Assembly (NCBI RefSeq): GCF_024139115.2 | Contig: NW_026943144.1 | Coordinates: 1 to 64,000 of the forward strand | Reading direction: 5' to 3' | DNA: 64,000 bases | From: Armigeres subalbatus | Taxonomy: Eukaryota; Arthropoda; Insecta; Diptera; Culicidae | In this document: one piece after another, positions 30,644-42,025 of the stretch | How positions within the stretch are numbered: position 1 is the first letter of the stretch | Layout of the letters: every line of letters begins with the position of its first letter | The notes under the pieces: model-generated | The model's input: the letters and a program-made list of their open reading frames with translations, nothing else | Database searches by the model: none | What the model was told of the DNA's origin: nothing | Program-made: the position numbers and the translations under genes

Positions 30644-31316
30644 GTAATTGTCGTTCGTTCGTTATGCCTAACGCCCATTTTTCTTAACGTCAATTATGCT
30701 TGTCGTCCATAATGCCTGACTTATTGATGCCTTATGCCTATCGAGATTTATCCTTATCACAATAATATTTAAGGTTGAAAATTTCCTCACATAAGCATTG
30801 AAATACATTTTAACTCTTCACGAAATAGCATCAAAGAATTGTAAACAAGCTACATCTTCTTCAATGATGTTTATTACTTCCAACTCGAAAATCAGGATCA
30901 ATATAAATATTATATCGACTGGCCATCATTCTTTGCTCAAATATATTGAAATAATTAAAAACTATAGGTTTCAAAGCAAACCAAATATTACCATCATGAT
31001 CGCTTGTATTGTGACATGACGCATGACAATCACGAAAATTACTGGTTAAGATACAGACAATAGTTTTGAAAGTAATTTTCTGAAAAATATGGTCTGGTCA
31101 CTTCCCTTTTATGCTTTCGCCTTTTCTAACGCACGAGGAAGATATCAACGTCACTATGTGGATTAATCAGTATATTTTATTTATGGCTGTGGTAAACGAG
31201 TTTTCAGTCAAAGATTGCTCTTAACAAAGTTGTAAAATTCAATGAAATAGCATGAAATTGTTCCATATGCTTTTACTATTTATAAAAATTATGCAAGCGA
31301 ATATATCGAATTCGCC
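30644..31316. other. unassigned region with short ATGCCTAACG-like repeats
   Basis: At 30,650-30,740 short units like TTATGCCTAACG and TTATGCTTGTCG recur loosely. The rest is AT-rich without features. Confidence 0.4.
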
Positions 31317-31339
31317 NNNNNNNNNNNNNNNNNNNNNNN
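31317..31339. other. assembly gap (23 N)
   Basis: A run of 23 N. Sequence on either side is AT-rich and shows no shared repeat. Confidence 0.99.
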
Positions 31340-31471
31340 AAAATTAGGTATTATTGAGCATAATTATTCGTTTGGTATTGAAAGACCCAAGTATGTTATT
31401 CCTGAAGTATTCTGTATATTTATTATTGGTATTTTACCTCTTATGCAAGACATACTATAGATAGTGGAATA

Positions 31472-31635
31472 TATAGATGAGCGAAGATAAATCCTCTGTC
31501 TCCAAACGAACTGTCAAACGTGTCTCCAAACGAGCATGACGTCACGATTTCAATGGAAACGTTAAGGGCTGTGACGTCATATGCGCGTGTGCAGAAACAA
31601 AAAAATCGACTCAGCCATGCTTTCGCTCATCTATA
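31472..31635. mobile_element. MITE with TATAGATGAGCGAA ends
   Basis: Inverted ends TATAGATGAGCGAA (31,472-31,485) and TTCGCTCATCTATA (31,622-31,635) lie around a 164-bp interior with TGACGTCA blocks. The outer TA could be a TA target duplication, as in Tc1/mariner-type MITEs. The right end lies five bases before the BEL/Pao LTR. Confidence 0.75.
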
Positions 31636-31640
31636 GATTC

Positions 31641-31997
31641 TGTTAGATCTAATCACTTTAAATCACCAATGTAAATTCAAATTTGAATATGTGGAACCTA
31701 ATTCCACAAAGTGCAACGGGCTATTGTGAGCCCTATTTTGTAATCGTTTAAATCACTGCTGAAGTTACATCATCCTCTATGCAGCTTTCTCTTTTGTTGA
31801 ATACGTTCAATAGATCGGTCACCTTTCCATATTAGCTCTCTTATCTATAGCGTAGTATTAAAAGCACATGTAGTGAAGTCTGAATAAAGTCACTTTGAAA
31901 TAGTTTATTCGGGTTAATAAAGTGTTAATTTCTAATCGGAGTGCGTTGATTATTTGTGTCTGGACAACACCCATCCCAACAAATTCTAGACGATACA
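31641..31997 (+). repeat. left LTR of BEL/Pao element
   Basis: A 357-bp LTR, TG to CA, with a GAATAAAG signal at about 31,882-31,889. It is 10 bp longer than the right LTR because of an extra AAAAGCACAT-like stretch near 31,860. Confidence 0.93.
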
Positions 31998-32000
31998 TTT

Positions 32001-32018
32001 TGGTGCCGTGACCAGGAT
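32001..32018 (+). promoter_or_regulatory. primer-binding site of BEL/Pao element
   Basis: TGGTGCCGTGACCAGGAT starts three bases after the LTR. It is the tRNA-complementary site used to prime minus-strand DNA and is characteristic of BEL/Pao elements. The tRNA identity is not assigned here. Confidence 0.8.
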
Positions 32019-32579
32019 CACGGGTGTTGTAAATCCCTCGGAATCAATACAGAGCTCATAAGAAGATAACCTCACTTTACCCATCCAACGGAGTTCCCGA
32101 AAGGCAGTACCTGCTCAAAAAGTACAAGGCCTGTTGAAGACAGGCTCCATGTGAGTGTCTGTCCATCAATTTTCATAACTTTGAGCGGTACTCCCTGGTT
32201 TTCTACGACCAATTTAGAATTTCCTACGTGTCGCTGCTGTTGGTGATCAAGCACGCGGTTGCTGCTGCTCTTTGTACTACATACCCATCCCATTCATCAT
32301 TGCTCGGATATAGCATCCCATCCCACCAGTCTGTAGAGTAGACGAAGACGATCACCAATACCCACGCCCTTTCTCATCGAAACACACCGGTGCGATCCAG
32401 TATCCTGTTCACCTTTGGATATTCCTACACCCTGAAACCATCATCAGACGAGCTAGCGGTTTCCTGAATTATAAATTAAAGCAAGGCCTGTCTTTGGACG
32501 GGCACAGGTGAGTGTCAGTCCAAGTATTTCCATCCTCCAGAAAGGTGCTTCCTTGTTCTTCCGTACATTCTAGATCCAC

Positions 32580-34652
32580 GTGACGCCATTGCAACTGAGT
32601 TATCATCGTGTCGAAAAAAAAATGAAATTGAAGAAGCAGAAACGGAAAAACGTAATGGACTCGATTCAGCGGATAGAAGATTTCCTTAATGATTATGATG
32701 CAGAGCGAGACGCGCAAGAGTTAATGATACGTATGAGCAGAGTTGATAAATTGATGGAAGCTTTCGAGTTAATACAGGACGAATACGATACTTACGACGA
32801 TTCACCAGAATTTGTCGCAGCAAATGCGAAGGTAAGAGCGAAGGTAGAAGAGCAGTATTTCCGAGTAAAAGGCGGTCTCATGTCGAAGGATACTCCCCCT
32901 CCCAACCCAGTTCTCGTTCCGAATCAGCAAGCAGCCCCAGCTATTGCTCATGTTACCGGTGTAAAGCTCCCCACGATCGAACTTCCAAGATTTGACGGCG
33001 ATTTGAATGAATGGTTGACCTTCCATGACTCCTTCTCCTCGTTGATTCATTCGTCACCAGAAATTCCTTGCATTCAGAAGTTCCAGTACCTACGATCGGC
33101 TCTACGAGGCGATGCCTTAAAGTTGATTGAATCCCTGAAGATCACCGCGAATAATTATGCCGTTGCTTGGGGAGCCCTTCTCGATCGTTATTCTAATCCC
33201 TATCTGCTAAAAAAGAAGCATTCGCCGGCGGCTCTCCGAAATGTTGTTGAAGACTTCGAGCGGCATGTAAAAATCTTGAACCAACTAGGTGAACCGACGG
33301 TGCAGTGGTGCAGTCTTCTTGTTCACCTTTTGTGTGCGCGGATCGACGATTCGACACTTAAGGAATGGGAAGAATTCGTTTCAGGAGATCAGGAACCAAC
33401 CTACACGAACCTCATCCAATTCTTGACACGGAAAATACGCACATTAGAATCCCTTCACATTTCGGCGGAGCATCCCAACATTTCATACCCAGGAAAGCAC
33501 TGTCCCCCCATCAGGCAGCAGAAATCGCAACCTGTTTCGTCTTCCAAAATAAATTCCTACACTACAGTGGAGCACTCTCAACCCAGCTGTCTTGCTTGTA
33601 GTGATTATCATCCTCTGGTAAAATGCCCTGTGTTCGAGAAAATGCAGTTGAAGGATCGTCTCAGTCTGGTCAATGCCAAACGAATTTGTAGCAATTGTTT
33701 CAGGAGCAATCACTTCGTTCGGAATTGTTCATCCAGTTTTTCCTGTCGTCATTGTCAAAGGCGTCACCATACATTACTGCATCCCGGATTCGAAGGGGCT
33801 GCAACGAACACTGGTAATCCTAGCTGCAATAGTCAATCCAATCGAACAGTCTCCAACCCTTTGAAGCCTAATGCAGCGAACAACGATCCAGCAAAAAGTC
33901 CATCTAGCGGTACGAACACAGTATTATCCAATTCGGTTGTGAAACCCCGGGGCGTGAACGTGTTTCTTTCTACTGTTGTCGCCAACGTCTTGGATGGTTA
34001 TGGAAAGCAACATTCGGTACGAGCTCTATTAGATAGTGGCTCGCAATGTAATTTGATGAGCGACCGTCTTTGTCAGCAGCTGAGATTGATTCGGCACCGT
34101 ATTGAACAACCAATCTTCGGTGTTGGTGAATCCCAAATTCGAGCAGTTTGTTCGGTTACTACCGAAGTCAGATCGAGAGCCGATGATTTTGCCATTCCGC
34201 TCAATTGTTTGGTACTCAAACGATTGACATCCGATCTACCAGCAGCGACGATCCCTATGAGCAATTGGAATATCCCTACGCACATCAACCTAGCCGATCC
34301 CGAATTTAATGTATCTCGCCGGGTGGATCTCATCATTGGCGCTGAGCATTTTTATGCAGTACTGCAGGGTGGCCGGATTCAATTAGGAACCCAAGCGCCG
34401 ATACTCGTAGAGAGCCGTTTTGGTTGGTTTGTCTCCGGTAAAGGTTCCTACGACCCGATATCCCAACCCCCGGTATGTTGTGCGACAACTCTAGAATCTC
34501 TTAATCAAAACATAGAGAAATTTTGGAAGATTGAAGAGATGGACGATATTCTACCATCACCAATCGACCAATATTGTGAGCAATATTACAAAAACACATT
34601 TTCGAGAGACTCCTCTGGACGTTATATAGTAAGGTACCTAAAAAAGAAATAG
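32580..34652 (+). CDS. BEL/Pao gag-protease polyprotein part
   Basis: This 690-codon frame has a coiled N-terminal region (about 26-95) and the Pao-type gag domain (DUF1759, about 128-290, with LPRFDGDLNEWLTFHDSF). Cysteine/histidine knuckles follow at about 337-402 (CLACSDYHPLVKC, CSNCFRSNHFVRNC, CRHCQRRHH). A retropepsin (DUF1758, about 478-620) has active-site LLDSGS at 483-488 and the flap-side strand LIIGAEHF. The start could be 32,580 or the methionine at 32,655, which begins the usual BEL gag helix; I prefer the latter. The frame ends at 34,652, early in the RT linker, where a frameshift leads to a stop. Confidence 0.88.
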   Translation: MTPLQLSYHRVEKKMKLKKQKRKNVMDSIQRIEDFLNDYDAERDAQELMIRMSRVDKLMEAFELIQDEYDTYDDSPEFVAANAKVRAKVEEQYFRVKGGLMSKDTPPPNPVLVPNQQAAPAIAHVTGVKLPTIELPRFDGDLNEWLTFHDSFSSLIHSSPEIPCIQKFQYLRSALRGDALKLIESLKITANNYAVAWGALLDRYSNPYLLKKKHSPAALRNVVEDFERHVKILNQLGEPTVQWCSLLVHLLCARIDDSTLKEWEEFVSGDQEPTYTNLIQFLTRKIRTLESLHISAEHPNISYPGKHCPPIRQQKSQPVSSSKINSYTTVEHSQPSCLACSDYHPLVKCPVFEKMQLKDRLSLVNAKRICSNCFRSNHFVRNCSSSFSCRHCQRRHHTLLHPGFEGAATNTGNPSCNSQSNRTVSNPLKPNAANNDPAKSPSSGTNTVLSNSVVKPRGVNVFLSTVVANVLDGYGKQHSVRALLDSGSQCNLMSDRLCQQLRLIRHRIEQPIFGVGESQIRAVCSVTTEVRSRADDFAIPLNCLVLKRLTSDLPAATIPMSNWNIPTHINLADPEFNVSRRVDLIIGAEHFYAVLQGGRIQLGTQAPILVESRFGWFVSGKGSYDPISQPPVCCATTLESLNQNIEKFWKIEEMDDILPSPIDQYCEQYYKNTFSRDSSGRYIVRYLKKK

Positions 34653-34710
34653 GCTTCTTAACTTTAATCGGTGACTCATTTAACAATGCTGAAAGGCTTT
34701 AGAACGAAAA

Positions 34711-34956
34711 TTGGACAAAAGTCCATCGCTGAAGATGAATTATCACGCCTTTATCTCGGAATTCATCGATTTGGGTCATATGAAAAAGGTACCGGCGGAC
34801 GAAATCGAACCGTCTACGGTTTGTTATATACCTCATCATGCGGTCTTAAAGGAATCTAGCTCCACAACCAAAGTTCGGAGCGTTTTCGACGCATCTGCGA
34901 AAACCAGTTCTGAGTTTTCACTGAATGATGTCTTACTCGTCGGTCATCCAGGATGA
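34711..34956 (+). pseudogene. BEL/Pao RT fragment, fingers
   Basis: This frame carries the region just before and into RT: CYIPHHAVLKESSSTTKVRS (about 43-62), VFDASAKTS and the SLNDVLLVG block. It is out of frame with both the gag ORF and the next RT fragment; breaks lie near 34,650-34,700 and at about 34,950. Confidence 0.82.
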
Positions 34957-35806
34957 GTTGTTAGACATCATCATCCGTCTTCGGAGGCACAAAGTTGTTT
35001 TGCTTGCCGATATAGAAAAAATGTACCGGCAAATTGGAATCCATCCCGATGAATTTGCTCTACAGCGCGTGTTGTGGCGTTTCAACAAGAGTGACCCGAT
35101 TGCTAAATATGAGCTGACAACAGTGACCTATGGATTAGCCTCATCCTCCTTCCTCGCGACACGAACGCTACAACAACTAGCCGATGATGAAGGCGATTCG
35201 TTCCCCCTTGCTGCGTCGGCTTTAAAACGAGATTTTTATATGGACGACTTTATTCGGAGCGAAGAGACAATCTCATCGGCAATCGAATTACGAAAACAGA
35301 TGGATGAATTGCTGAGCCGTGGAAGATTCCCCTTGAGAAAGTGGTGTTCGAATTTCCCGGAGGTACTGGAAGGAATCCCACCTGAAAATTTAGTCAACGC
35401 ATCTAGTGAATCATTCGATCCGGAGGAGCCTATTAAAGCTCTGGGAATTTCTTGGGAGCCCACATCAGACCAATTTCGCTCCATAATTCGCCCATTCCCA
35501 ATAGAAAGACCTATTACTAAAAGTAGAATTCTGTCCGTCATTTCCCAACTGTATGACCCCTTGGGATTAATTGCACCTATTATAGTGAGTGCCAAAATTA
35601 TGATGCAACAACTCTGGACGATCTCGATCGATTGGAACGAAGAAGTACCAGTAGAAATCCAAACCATATGGGAACGATTTGTGGAAAACCTAACACTTTT
35701 ATCAAATTTCCGGATTAGCCGTTTTGCCTTTGATGTGGGGGAAGTGCAATTACATTGCTTTACGGATGCATCGGAGACGGCGTATGGGACCTGCATCTAC
35801 GTATGA
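34925..35806 (+). CDS. BEL/Pao reverse transcriptase
   Basis: This 293-codon frame has the first catalytic block VVLLADIEKMYRQIGI (Asp at about residue 28), TVTYGLASSSFLATRTL (66-82), the core DFYMDDFI (105-112), the primer grip and the connection (ISQLYDPLGLIAP near 207-219). RNase H begins near LHCFTDASETAYGTCIYV. An in-frame TGA at 35,804-35,806 ends it; the same frame reads on at 35,807 with RNase H, so this is a simple nonsense lesion. Confidence 0.88.
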   Translation: MMSYSSVIQDELLDIIIRLRRHKVVLLADIEKMYRQIGIHPDEFALQRVLWRFNKSDPIAKYELTTVTYGLASSSFLATRTLQQLADDEGDSFPLAASALKRDFYMDDFIRSEETISSAIELRKQMDELLSRGRFPLRKWCSNFPEVLEGIPPENLVNASSESFDPEEPIKALGISWEPTSDQFRSIIRPFPIERPITKSRILSVISQLYDPLGLIAPIIVSAKIMMQQLWTISIDWNEEVPVEIQTIWERFVENLTLLSNFRISRFAFDVGEVQLHCFTDASETAYGTCIYV

Positions 35807-35827
35807 ACTGCTAAAGCTGATGGAAAC

Positions 35828-36427
35828 GTGAAGACAATGCTGCTTGTATCCAAATCAAGGGTAGCCCCCTTGAAGAAACGTAGCATCCCTAGACTGGAAT
35901 TATGCGCAGCCCAATTAGGTGCCCTGTTATCGTCGAGAGTTGTAGCTGCATTGGATATCAAAACTGTTCCTTTCTTCTACTGGACTGATTCAACGGTGGT
36001 GATACACTGGATACGTTCGCCGCCACAGACTTGGAAAACCTTCGTTTCGAATCGTGTAGCAGACATTCAAAACCTGTCGAACAATGCCCCGTGGTTGCAT
36101 ATACCTGGAGCAGCTAACCCAGCCGATCTAGTTTCCCGTGGAATGAGCGTTCCACAATTCCTAAGCAGTGAGAAATGGATACATGGACCAGAGTGGTTGG
36201 GAGAGAAGGAGGAAAACTGGCCAAAGTTCGTCACTCTGAGAGCAACACCCTTTGAAGCGGAAGAAGAGCGCAAAACCACTACGTTGTTAACCCAAAACCC
36301 ACCACCATTGAATCTTCTGTTCGCGCGCGCTGCTTCGTATAGCCGTTTACTACGCACAGGGTACAACAGGTACCAAGAAATTCATGCCTCAAGTTGCTTA
36401 ATCCATTTGTGGATCCATCGGGTGTAA
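35828..36427 (+). pseudogene. BEL/Pao RNase H and linker
   Basis: In the same frame as RT, past the TGA stop. RNase H blocks: IPRLELCAAQLGALL (about 19-33), FYWTDSTVVIHWI (49-61), then PGAANPADLVSRGM (94-107), which is the BEL C-terminal RNase H signature. The frame fails near 36,400, where the integrase zinc-finger region continues in another frame. Confidence 0.85.
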
Positions 36428-36898
36428 TACGAGTTGGTGGCCGGCTAAAGCTGTCAACAGAATCATACACTACCAAGCATCAAATCCAATTGCCTGGTTT
36501 ACACCGATTCACTCGACTAATGCTGCTCTCGTACCACTATAAACTGATGCATGGAGGAATATCGCTTACTCTGGGAGTAGTTCGCAACGAATACTGGCCT
36601 ATAAATGGGAGAAGGGCTGTGCGAAGTGTTATAAGGACCTGCTATCGTTGTACTCGTGCAAACCCTCGCTCATTACAACAACCCGTAGGCCAATTGCCTG
36701 CGCCTCGAATCACTCCAAGTCGACCCTTTGCTTCTACTGGAATTGACTATTGTGGTCCTGTATTTGTCAAACCCGCCTACCGCAAATCTGCTCCTACCAA
36801 AGCGTACCTATATTGCACTGTTTGTATGCTTCAGCACGAAAGCAGTACACTTAGAGTTGGTTGGAGATTTATCCACAGCTTCATTCCTCTCTGCACTA
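36394..36898 (+). pseudogene. BEL/Pao integrase, N-terminal part
   Basis: This has the lead-in GVIRVGGRLK (about 10-19), a HHCC zinc finger (HYKLMHGG about 48-55; CYRCTRANPRSLQQP about 83-97), and the start of the catalytic core with GIDYCGPVFVKP (Asp near 118). A frameshift near 36,830 moves the next part (STKAVHLELVGDLS) to another frame. It ends at ACTA, where the gypsy element was inserted. The remaining core is at 52,741. Confidence 0.87.
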
Positions 36899-38369
36899 TG
36901 TAACCGTCAAGCGTTACAAATAAACAAATATATATGCGAGAATAATTTTGACTGCGATTTTCATAAAACTTGCTAACTGCCAAAAGTGAAGAGGGTCGGT
37001 TCAGAACACTGTTTGCTCTGGTGGGTGCAATTTTGCTTGGTAGCAAAATGTATACATACGTGGTAGCTGGGATGCTAGAAATGTGGCAAGCGGAACGGAT
37101 GGGAATGTGGAAGATGCCAAACCGAAGTAGCGGGAACGAAGAAGGTGATGAGGTCTTTCTCTTGGTTTTCGGCAGTCAAAGTGGCTAGTTCGAGGAAGAT
37201 TTCCCTCCGAGAAGAAAAAGTACAAGTGAAAAGTTTTGTGGGCTGGAGAGCCGGCACGTTTTCCAAAACCGGTTGCTAAATTGGAGTTTTTTGCCGTCCG
37301 TTGGACAAGTGCGCGCATCGTCGGCCATTCCGGCGAATCACGCCATCAGTCGGGCGAACCGTACATCGGCAACTCGAAGTGTTTTTTTCGGAGATTCGTC
37401 CACAAGTCGTGCAAAGACAACGCCATTCCAACCGGCCACGCCGTCCGTCGGCCGATCCATTCATCGGCAAACCTGCGAGTACCGCATCGTTCCATCCGTC
37501 GGCCATTCCGACGAGTCACGCCATCCGTCGGCCATTCCGACGAGTCACGCCATCCGTCGGCCATTCCGACGAGTCACGCCATCCGTAGGCCGATCCATTC
37601 ATCGGCAAACCTGCGAGTTCCGCATCGTTCCATCCGTCGGCCATTCCGACGAGTCACGCCATCCGTCGGCCGAACCGTCCGCCGGCAATTCGGCGTGTTG
37701 CGCCATCTGTCGACCTCCGCTCCGCCGACAAATCGTGTGAGGGTTACCCGTCGGCCATAGCTACCGAGTACAACGCCATCCGTTATCCGGCGACCGAACC
37801 ATCGGCAATCCAGCGAGTTCCACCATCCGTCGACCCATCTTGGGCATCCGGCAGCACATCGAGAAAACGTTACCCGTCACCCATTCCGACGGCCACGCCG
37901 TCCGGCGGCCGAATCAGCAAGCCAAGCCAAGCGATCAAACCTAGCGACGTTTGCGGTGGAGAATCCTGCGACCATCGTCATCTACCAGCCCGCGCTGTCC
38001 TGTCATCAGTCGACCGAACCACGCCCCGTCGGCTAATCTATCGAGTCGAGACCCACATCGTCATCGGCGATTCGTACACGCCGTCGAGCAGCAAGTTGGC
38101 CTTGTAGGCAGTCTGCCATTGTCACCCCCATACTTACCGTGAGTAAACTGTTTGTAACCTAACCTCCAAGCTTCCGATTTTTAGCTAGTCCGAAAACCTC
38201 CCCATAACCTCCATCGACCCTGGGACTCGAGGACTAAAAGAGGCCTTGCGTGCCCACCCCGTTGACTACCGTTGGCTATAGACCAGTAGTCTGGGGTTTA
38301 GGACGGTTCCTCTTCTAGGACCTGTCGGCAGTTCCTCGAGGGCAAGAGGCCGTACCAGAAACGGTATCA
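36899..38369 (+). repeat. left LTR of gypsy copy 1
   Basis: A 1,471-bp LTR, TG to CA. A GC-rich half (about 37,290-38,060) contains a 29-bp tandem repeat (CATCCGTCGGCCATTCC, three units near 37,492-37,580), against two in the right LTR. Long frames here in several phases arise from this composition. Confidence 0.93.
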
Positions 38370-38371
38370 TT

Positions 38372-38384
38372 TGGCGCCCAACGT
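38372..38384 (+). promoter_or_regulatory. primer-binding site of gypsy copy 1
   Basis: TGGCGCCCAACGT lies two bases after the left LTR. TGGCGCCC-type sites usually pair with lysine tRNA, which suits an Osvaldo-like element; the exact tRNA is inferred. Confidence 0.75.
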
Positions 38385-39118
38385 AAAATTCTGGAAGTTT
38401 CCCAGCAAGGAAAAATATTCTTGTGATATTTTTTCTTTTGAGGTGTGGGGGAGTTTTCGCGAAAATCGCATTTTCTCGCAATCAATCAAAAAAATTCGCT
38501 CAAGTTGGATTTCGTCTCGCTTAAAAAAAAAAAAAAGGTTTCGTGTTTGGCTGGTGAGAGTAATATCCGCGTTCGCGAGTGTTGAAATTGGTAATCGAAC
38601 TACAATCTAGGTGAATATCCGAAGAAAAAAGATTTGATCGCGATCCCAGATAGCAAAAAAAAATCATAAGGGTTGTGTACAAGACACGACCGCCCGACGT
38701 AAACTACGTAAAACCGTTTGGTGAAATGAAGAACCTAGCAAGACCCATAATTCATGAATAGTACAAAATTGTTCTTTTGATTACTTTTGAGACAACACTG
38801 GTGTCGAGCAATATTCAAAACATAAAATTTGTTGGATACGACAATTAAAAATTTACATTTTGAAAGTAGCTGATATATTCATGTAATTAAGTCAAAATTT
38901 TTTAATTCTCGAGTTTTATATAATATGAAAAGTTTAGTTTTGTTTGTTTAATTTGTTAGGGGTTTCACTTGAAAAAAATCAATTTCATTGTTGTTTTTTC
39001 TTATTTTTCGAAAAATATTCTGAATGAGCTTAATTTAATTTGGGTATTTCTTTTGCAAATAATAATTTGCACTTTGTATAAAATTAGTTTCGGTTAATAT
39101 TCTTTTGTATAAAATTTT

Positions 39119-39134
39119 GGTTCTAAAAAGAACC
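39119..39134 (-). terminator. histone-type 3' stem-loop 1
   Basis: Minus strand GGTTCTTTTTAGAACC: a 6-bp stem with a TTTT loop, preceded by TTAATC. It matches the GGYYYT-UHUH-ARRRCC pattern of replication-dependent histone mRNA ends. The downstream purine element is weak. Confidence 0.5.
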
Positions 39135-40372
39135 GATTAACCTTCGATAATGTGCAATTCCAATCCCTAACAGCAAAAATGAAAATTTTAGCTGACTGCT
39201 ACTGATATCATCCTTGCATTTAAATTTCCTAACTAACCGAAGTTCTGCGTAACTAACCGAAGTTTGTCTCCAATTGACCAATTTTATATTGTTATTTTTC
39301 TCAATGGTACGCATTGGAAATCACTGACAGCACATAACCAAATTCAGAATCTTGCTAGAAGATTTTACTGAACGCCAAGAGTGTGCTGGTCACAAATTGT
39401 TGCACTTTGGAAAATCCTCTCAGCTTAACACCGTTTTTCCACGGTAATGATGGTAATCCAAAGAATTGATTTACTTTAAATGACTCCATTCACTATCAGC
39501 AATTACCGCAGCTCCACCATTGACGACGCGACCAACATCAACGCGGCAGCCGTTGTCGCTTGGACCGCAAGCGGGCAAAATTTTCACTACAGTGAGGCTG
39601 CCGTCCCGACCGTCGCTCCACCGTCGTTGACTGCCGCCTATCGCTATGGGATGCCTTTGTCTCCGTCCGACAATCGCCTCCAATGCTGGCTCAAGGCTAA
39701 TGAAGGCAAATGAAGTATCGTGTCCGCTCTCTGAGAATGCTCGAACGAAAATGACGTGCGCGTATGAGACACGAGTCTTTTATGCATAGAAAAATGGAGC
39801 GATGGGCGAAAAGGACCGTAACTTATAACAACCTCATGTCCGTGTTGGGGTTGCAGGATTATTGATTGGGTCTGAATTTTTACTGGGTTTAGAAGGAATT
39901 GAAATTTCCACTAGTTTAACGTTGATAATCAAAAATTTCAATAATATTTGCAAATTGGTGGAGAGTTTCCGATTCATTTGATATATAAATCTCAAAAATC
40001 CATCAAAAGATAAAGATTATCTTTTAAAATCTTATATGACTACGTGACGGTCCCCAATTTTGAAATTTTCATCTTATACCCTGTATCAGAGTCTCCCCCG
40101 TAGTTCACGTCAAAATGCGATCATATTACCAATTTACCATTCATATGAATATATTTACTCCAGCAACTCCCTCCGACGCACGCTTGTGATTCACTTCCGA
40201 CATTTTTCACTTAGCTGCCACTGATGCCATTCATACGAATTCATATTATATAGAATCTCCCCCCGGGGCGCAATCGTGATTCTGCTACGGACGGCAACAT
40301 TATGGCGTCGCCAAGTGGCTAATTTGCTCTTTGAATAATATTCGCCTCGCCTCTTCCTTTGAATAGAATGGT

Positions 40373-40388
40373 GGCCCTGAGAAGAACC
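40373..40388 (-). terminator. histone-type 3' stem-loop 2
   Basis: Minus strand GGTTCTTCTCAGGGCC followed by ACCA and, after some 10-15 bases, the purine-rich CAAAGGAAGAGG (40,352-40,363 on the plus strand as its complement), which resembles the U7 snRNA-binding element. Confidence 0.6.
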
Positions 40389-40393
40389 GATTA

Positions 40394-40720
40394 ATTCTGT
40401 CAGCAACTCCGCCGATGCTGGAACCGCTCTCCACGACATTTCAAATGAAATGCCTCGCGCGCGCGGGAAAGCAGTTTTCTTATAATCAATAAAGATGGCT
40501 CATTAGTCCCGCCTCTTTGTTGTCCGGTATGACTGCAAATATTGTGTAACCGTCACACATTCCCCAAAGGGGCGTGGCTACAGGTTCAACTTTATTGATT
40601 ACAAGAAAGCAGCCCTTCCGCGCGCGATCCATTTCGTTCGAGATGTCGCGGAGAGCAGACCGTGGTAGTGATACCACTACCAGTGGTTCGGCATCGGCGG
40701 AGCTCCTACCGGAAATTTTA
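40394..40720. repeat. inverted repeat resembling a divergent promoter
   Basis: The arms at about 40,394-40,495 and 40,594-40,720 pair: both have CTTTATTGATTAYAAGAAA, a CGCGCGCG block, then ATGTCG(C/T)GGAGAGC and a GGCATCGGCGGAG-like segment moving outward. One arm is shorter through an internal deletion. The minus-strand arm ends in stem-loop 2. The layout resembles a divergently transcribed gene pair with small bodies. Confidence 0.6.
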
Positions 40721-40970
40721 TTCCCGGCGATGGTGTGGGTCGCGCGGTCGTCGTCATCAACATTAGCAGCGCTCAGATTGAATTTTCTTGTCTGAAATAG
40801 GGGGAATGACGGCTTTGGCAGGTTTTGTTCTATTATTGTCAGGGGGGTTTTTGTTGACCAAATTTTATGGAATTTGGCCACAATATTCTTTGATATGCTA
40901 TGATATGATATTTGATATGAAGTACTAACGATCGGCTACCATCAATGAAAGTGGCTCTTGGGAGCGTCCA

Positions 40971-41113
40971 CAAATTACGTAACGCTCAGAGGGGGAGGGG
41001 GGTTGGGCGAAGTGTGACGACCCATACATAATTTTTAGATGCTTCATACAAAAAGTGTGATATAGGGGGGGAGGGGGGTGTTGAAATGCCCAATTTTCGC
41101 GTTACGTAATTAA
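40971..41113. mobile_element. short MITE with TTACGTAACGC ends
   Basis: AATTACGTAACGC (40,973-40,985) and GCGTTACGTAATT (41,099-41,111) form a perfect 13-bp inverted pair around G-rich blocks (GGGGGAGGGGGG twice). The type is common in mosquito DNA in my experience. It lies inside the gypsy leader. Confidence 0.7.
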
Positions 41114-42025
41114 AGGATCTTCCCTTAAAGTGACTCGGGGAGGCACTACACACTGTGTTATTTTTCCTATCTTTTGTCTCTTTCTAACATTGTCACCTCG
41201 TAATTTTGGAGTGGCGTATTTCGGTTTTCAGTTGTTTTATGTAACTGTAAATGTATCAGCATGTAGATTGTGAGTAAGCACGCGCCGGTGATACTTTTTC
41301 AAAATCATATTTGTTGTAGTAAAAATTAAGCATTAATGATAATCAATAGTATCAATAGAATTGGCAAATTGCTGAAGGGTTTCCGAATCGATTGATAAGC
41401 AAATGTCGAAAATAAGATAAAGACGCTATTAGCGTTTGAAATCTATCCTAATTTTTGTCTCGAATTTGGAAATTTCCGTTTTAAACCATGTATCTGAGTC
41501 TTCCTATTAGACGAAGTTTACGTAAAAAATCTGTAGCAAACATCAATACTGACGCCATACAATTTTTCAGTCATAATGCGAATCAGTTTTTTGCATGGTC
41601 TCCTTCCGATACTTGCTTGGGATTCAACTACCGACGTTAGCGTTGCGCTTTGAATAAAGTTCATCTCGGAACCGATTTCTTTTTCAATCAACAGGAAAAA
41701 TACAAAATTAGTCTCGCGGGAAATTTCATGTTGTGCCGACAACATCCAAATCGTTGCAAACGCCACATTAGTGAATAAATTGCTGTAGCAATCTTCCGAT
41801 GACAGCCTATGCTCGGACCGGCACTAATGCTATGATTCCGCTACCGATGCCAAACAATTATGCTTTGTTCTATTTAGAAAGTTCGTCTAATATCAACATT
41901 CTCAGTCACTAAAATCATACAACTCCGAATTACGCTAGAAAATTTCACCGAAGAATTTTCCAGTTCCTAACGGTTGCACTTTAGGAAAATTATTTCAACT
42001 TAACCTTCCTCCCAAATATAATGAT

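Noticed and set aside
37236..37760. Arg/Pro/His-rich frames of 150-175 codons in the gypsy LTR
   Set aside because: Three phases and the reverse strand are all open because of GC-rich 29-bp units; both LTRs show it and no LTR-encoded protein is expected.
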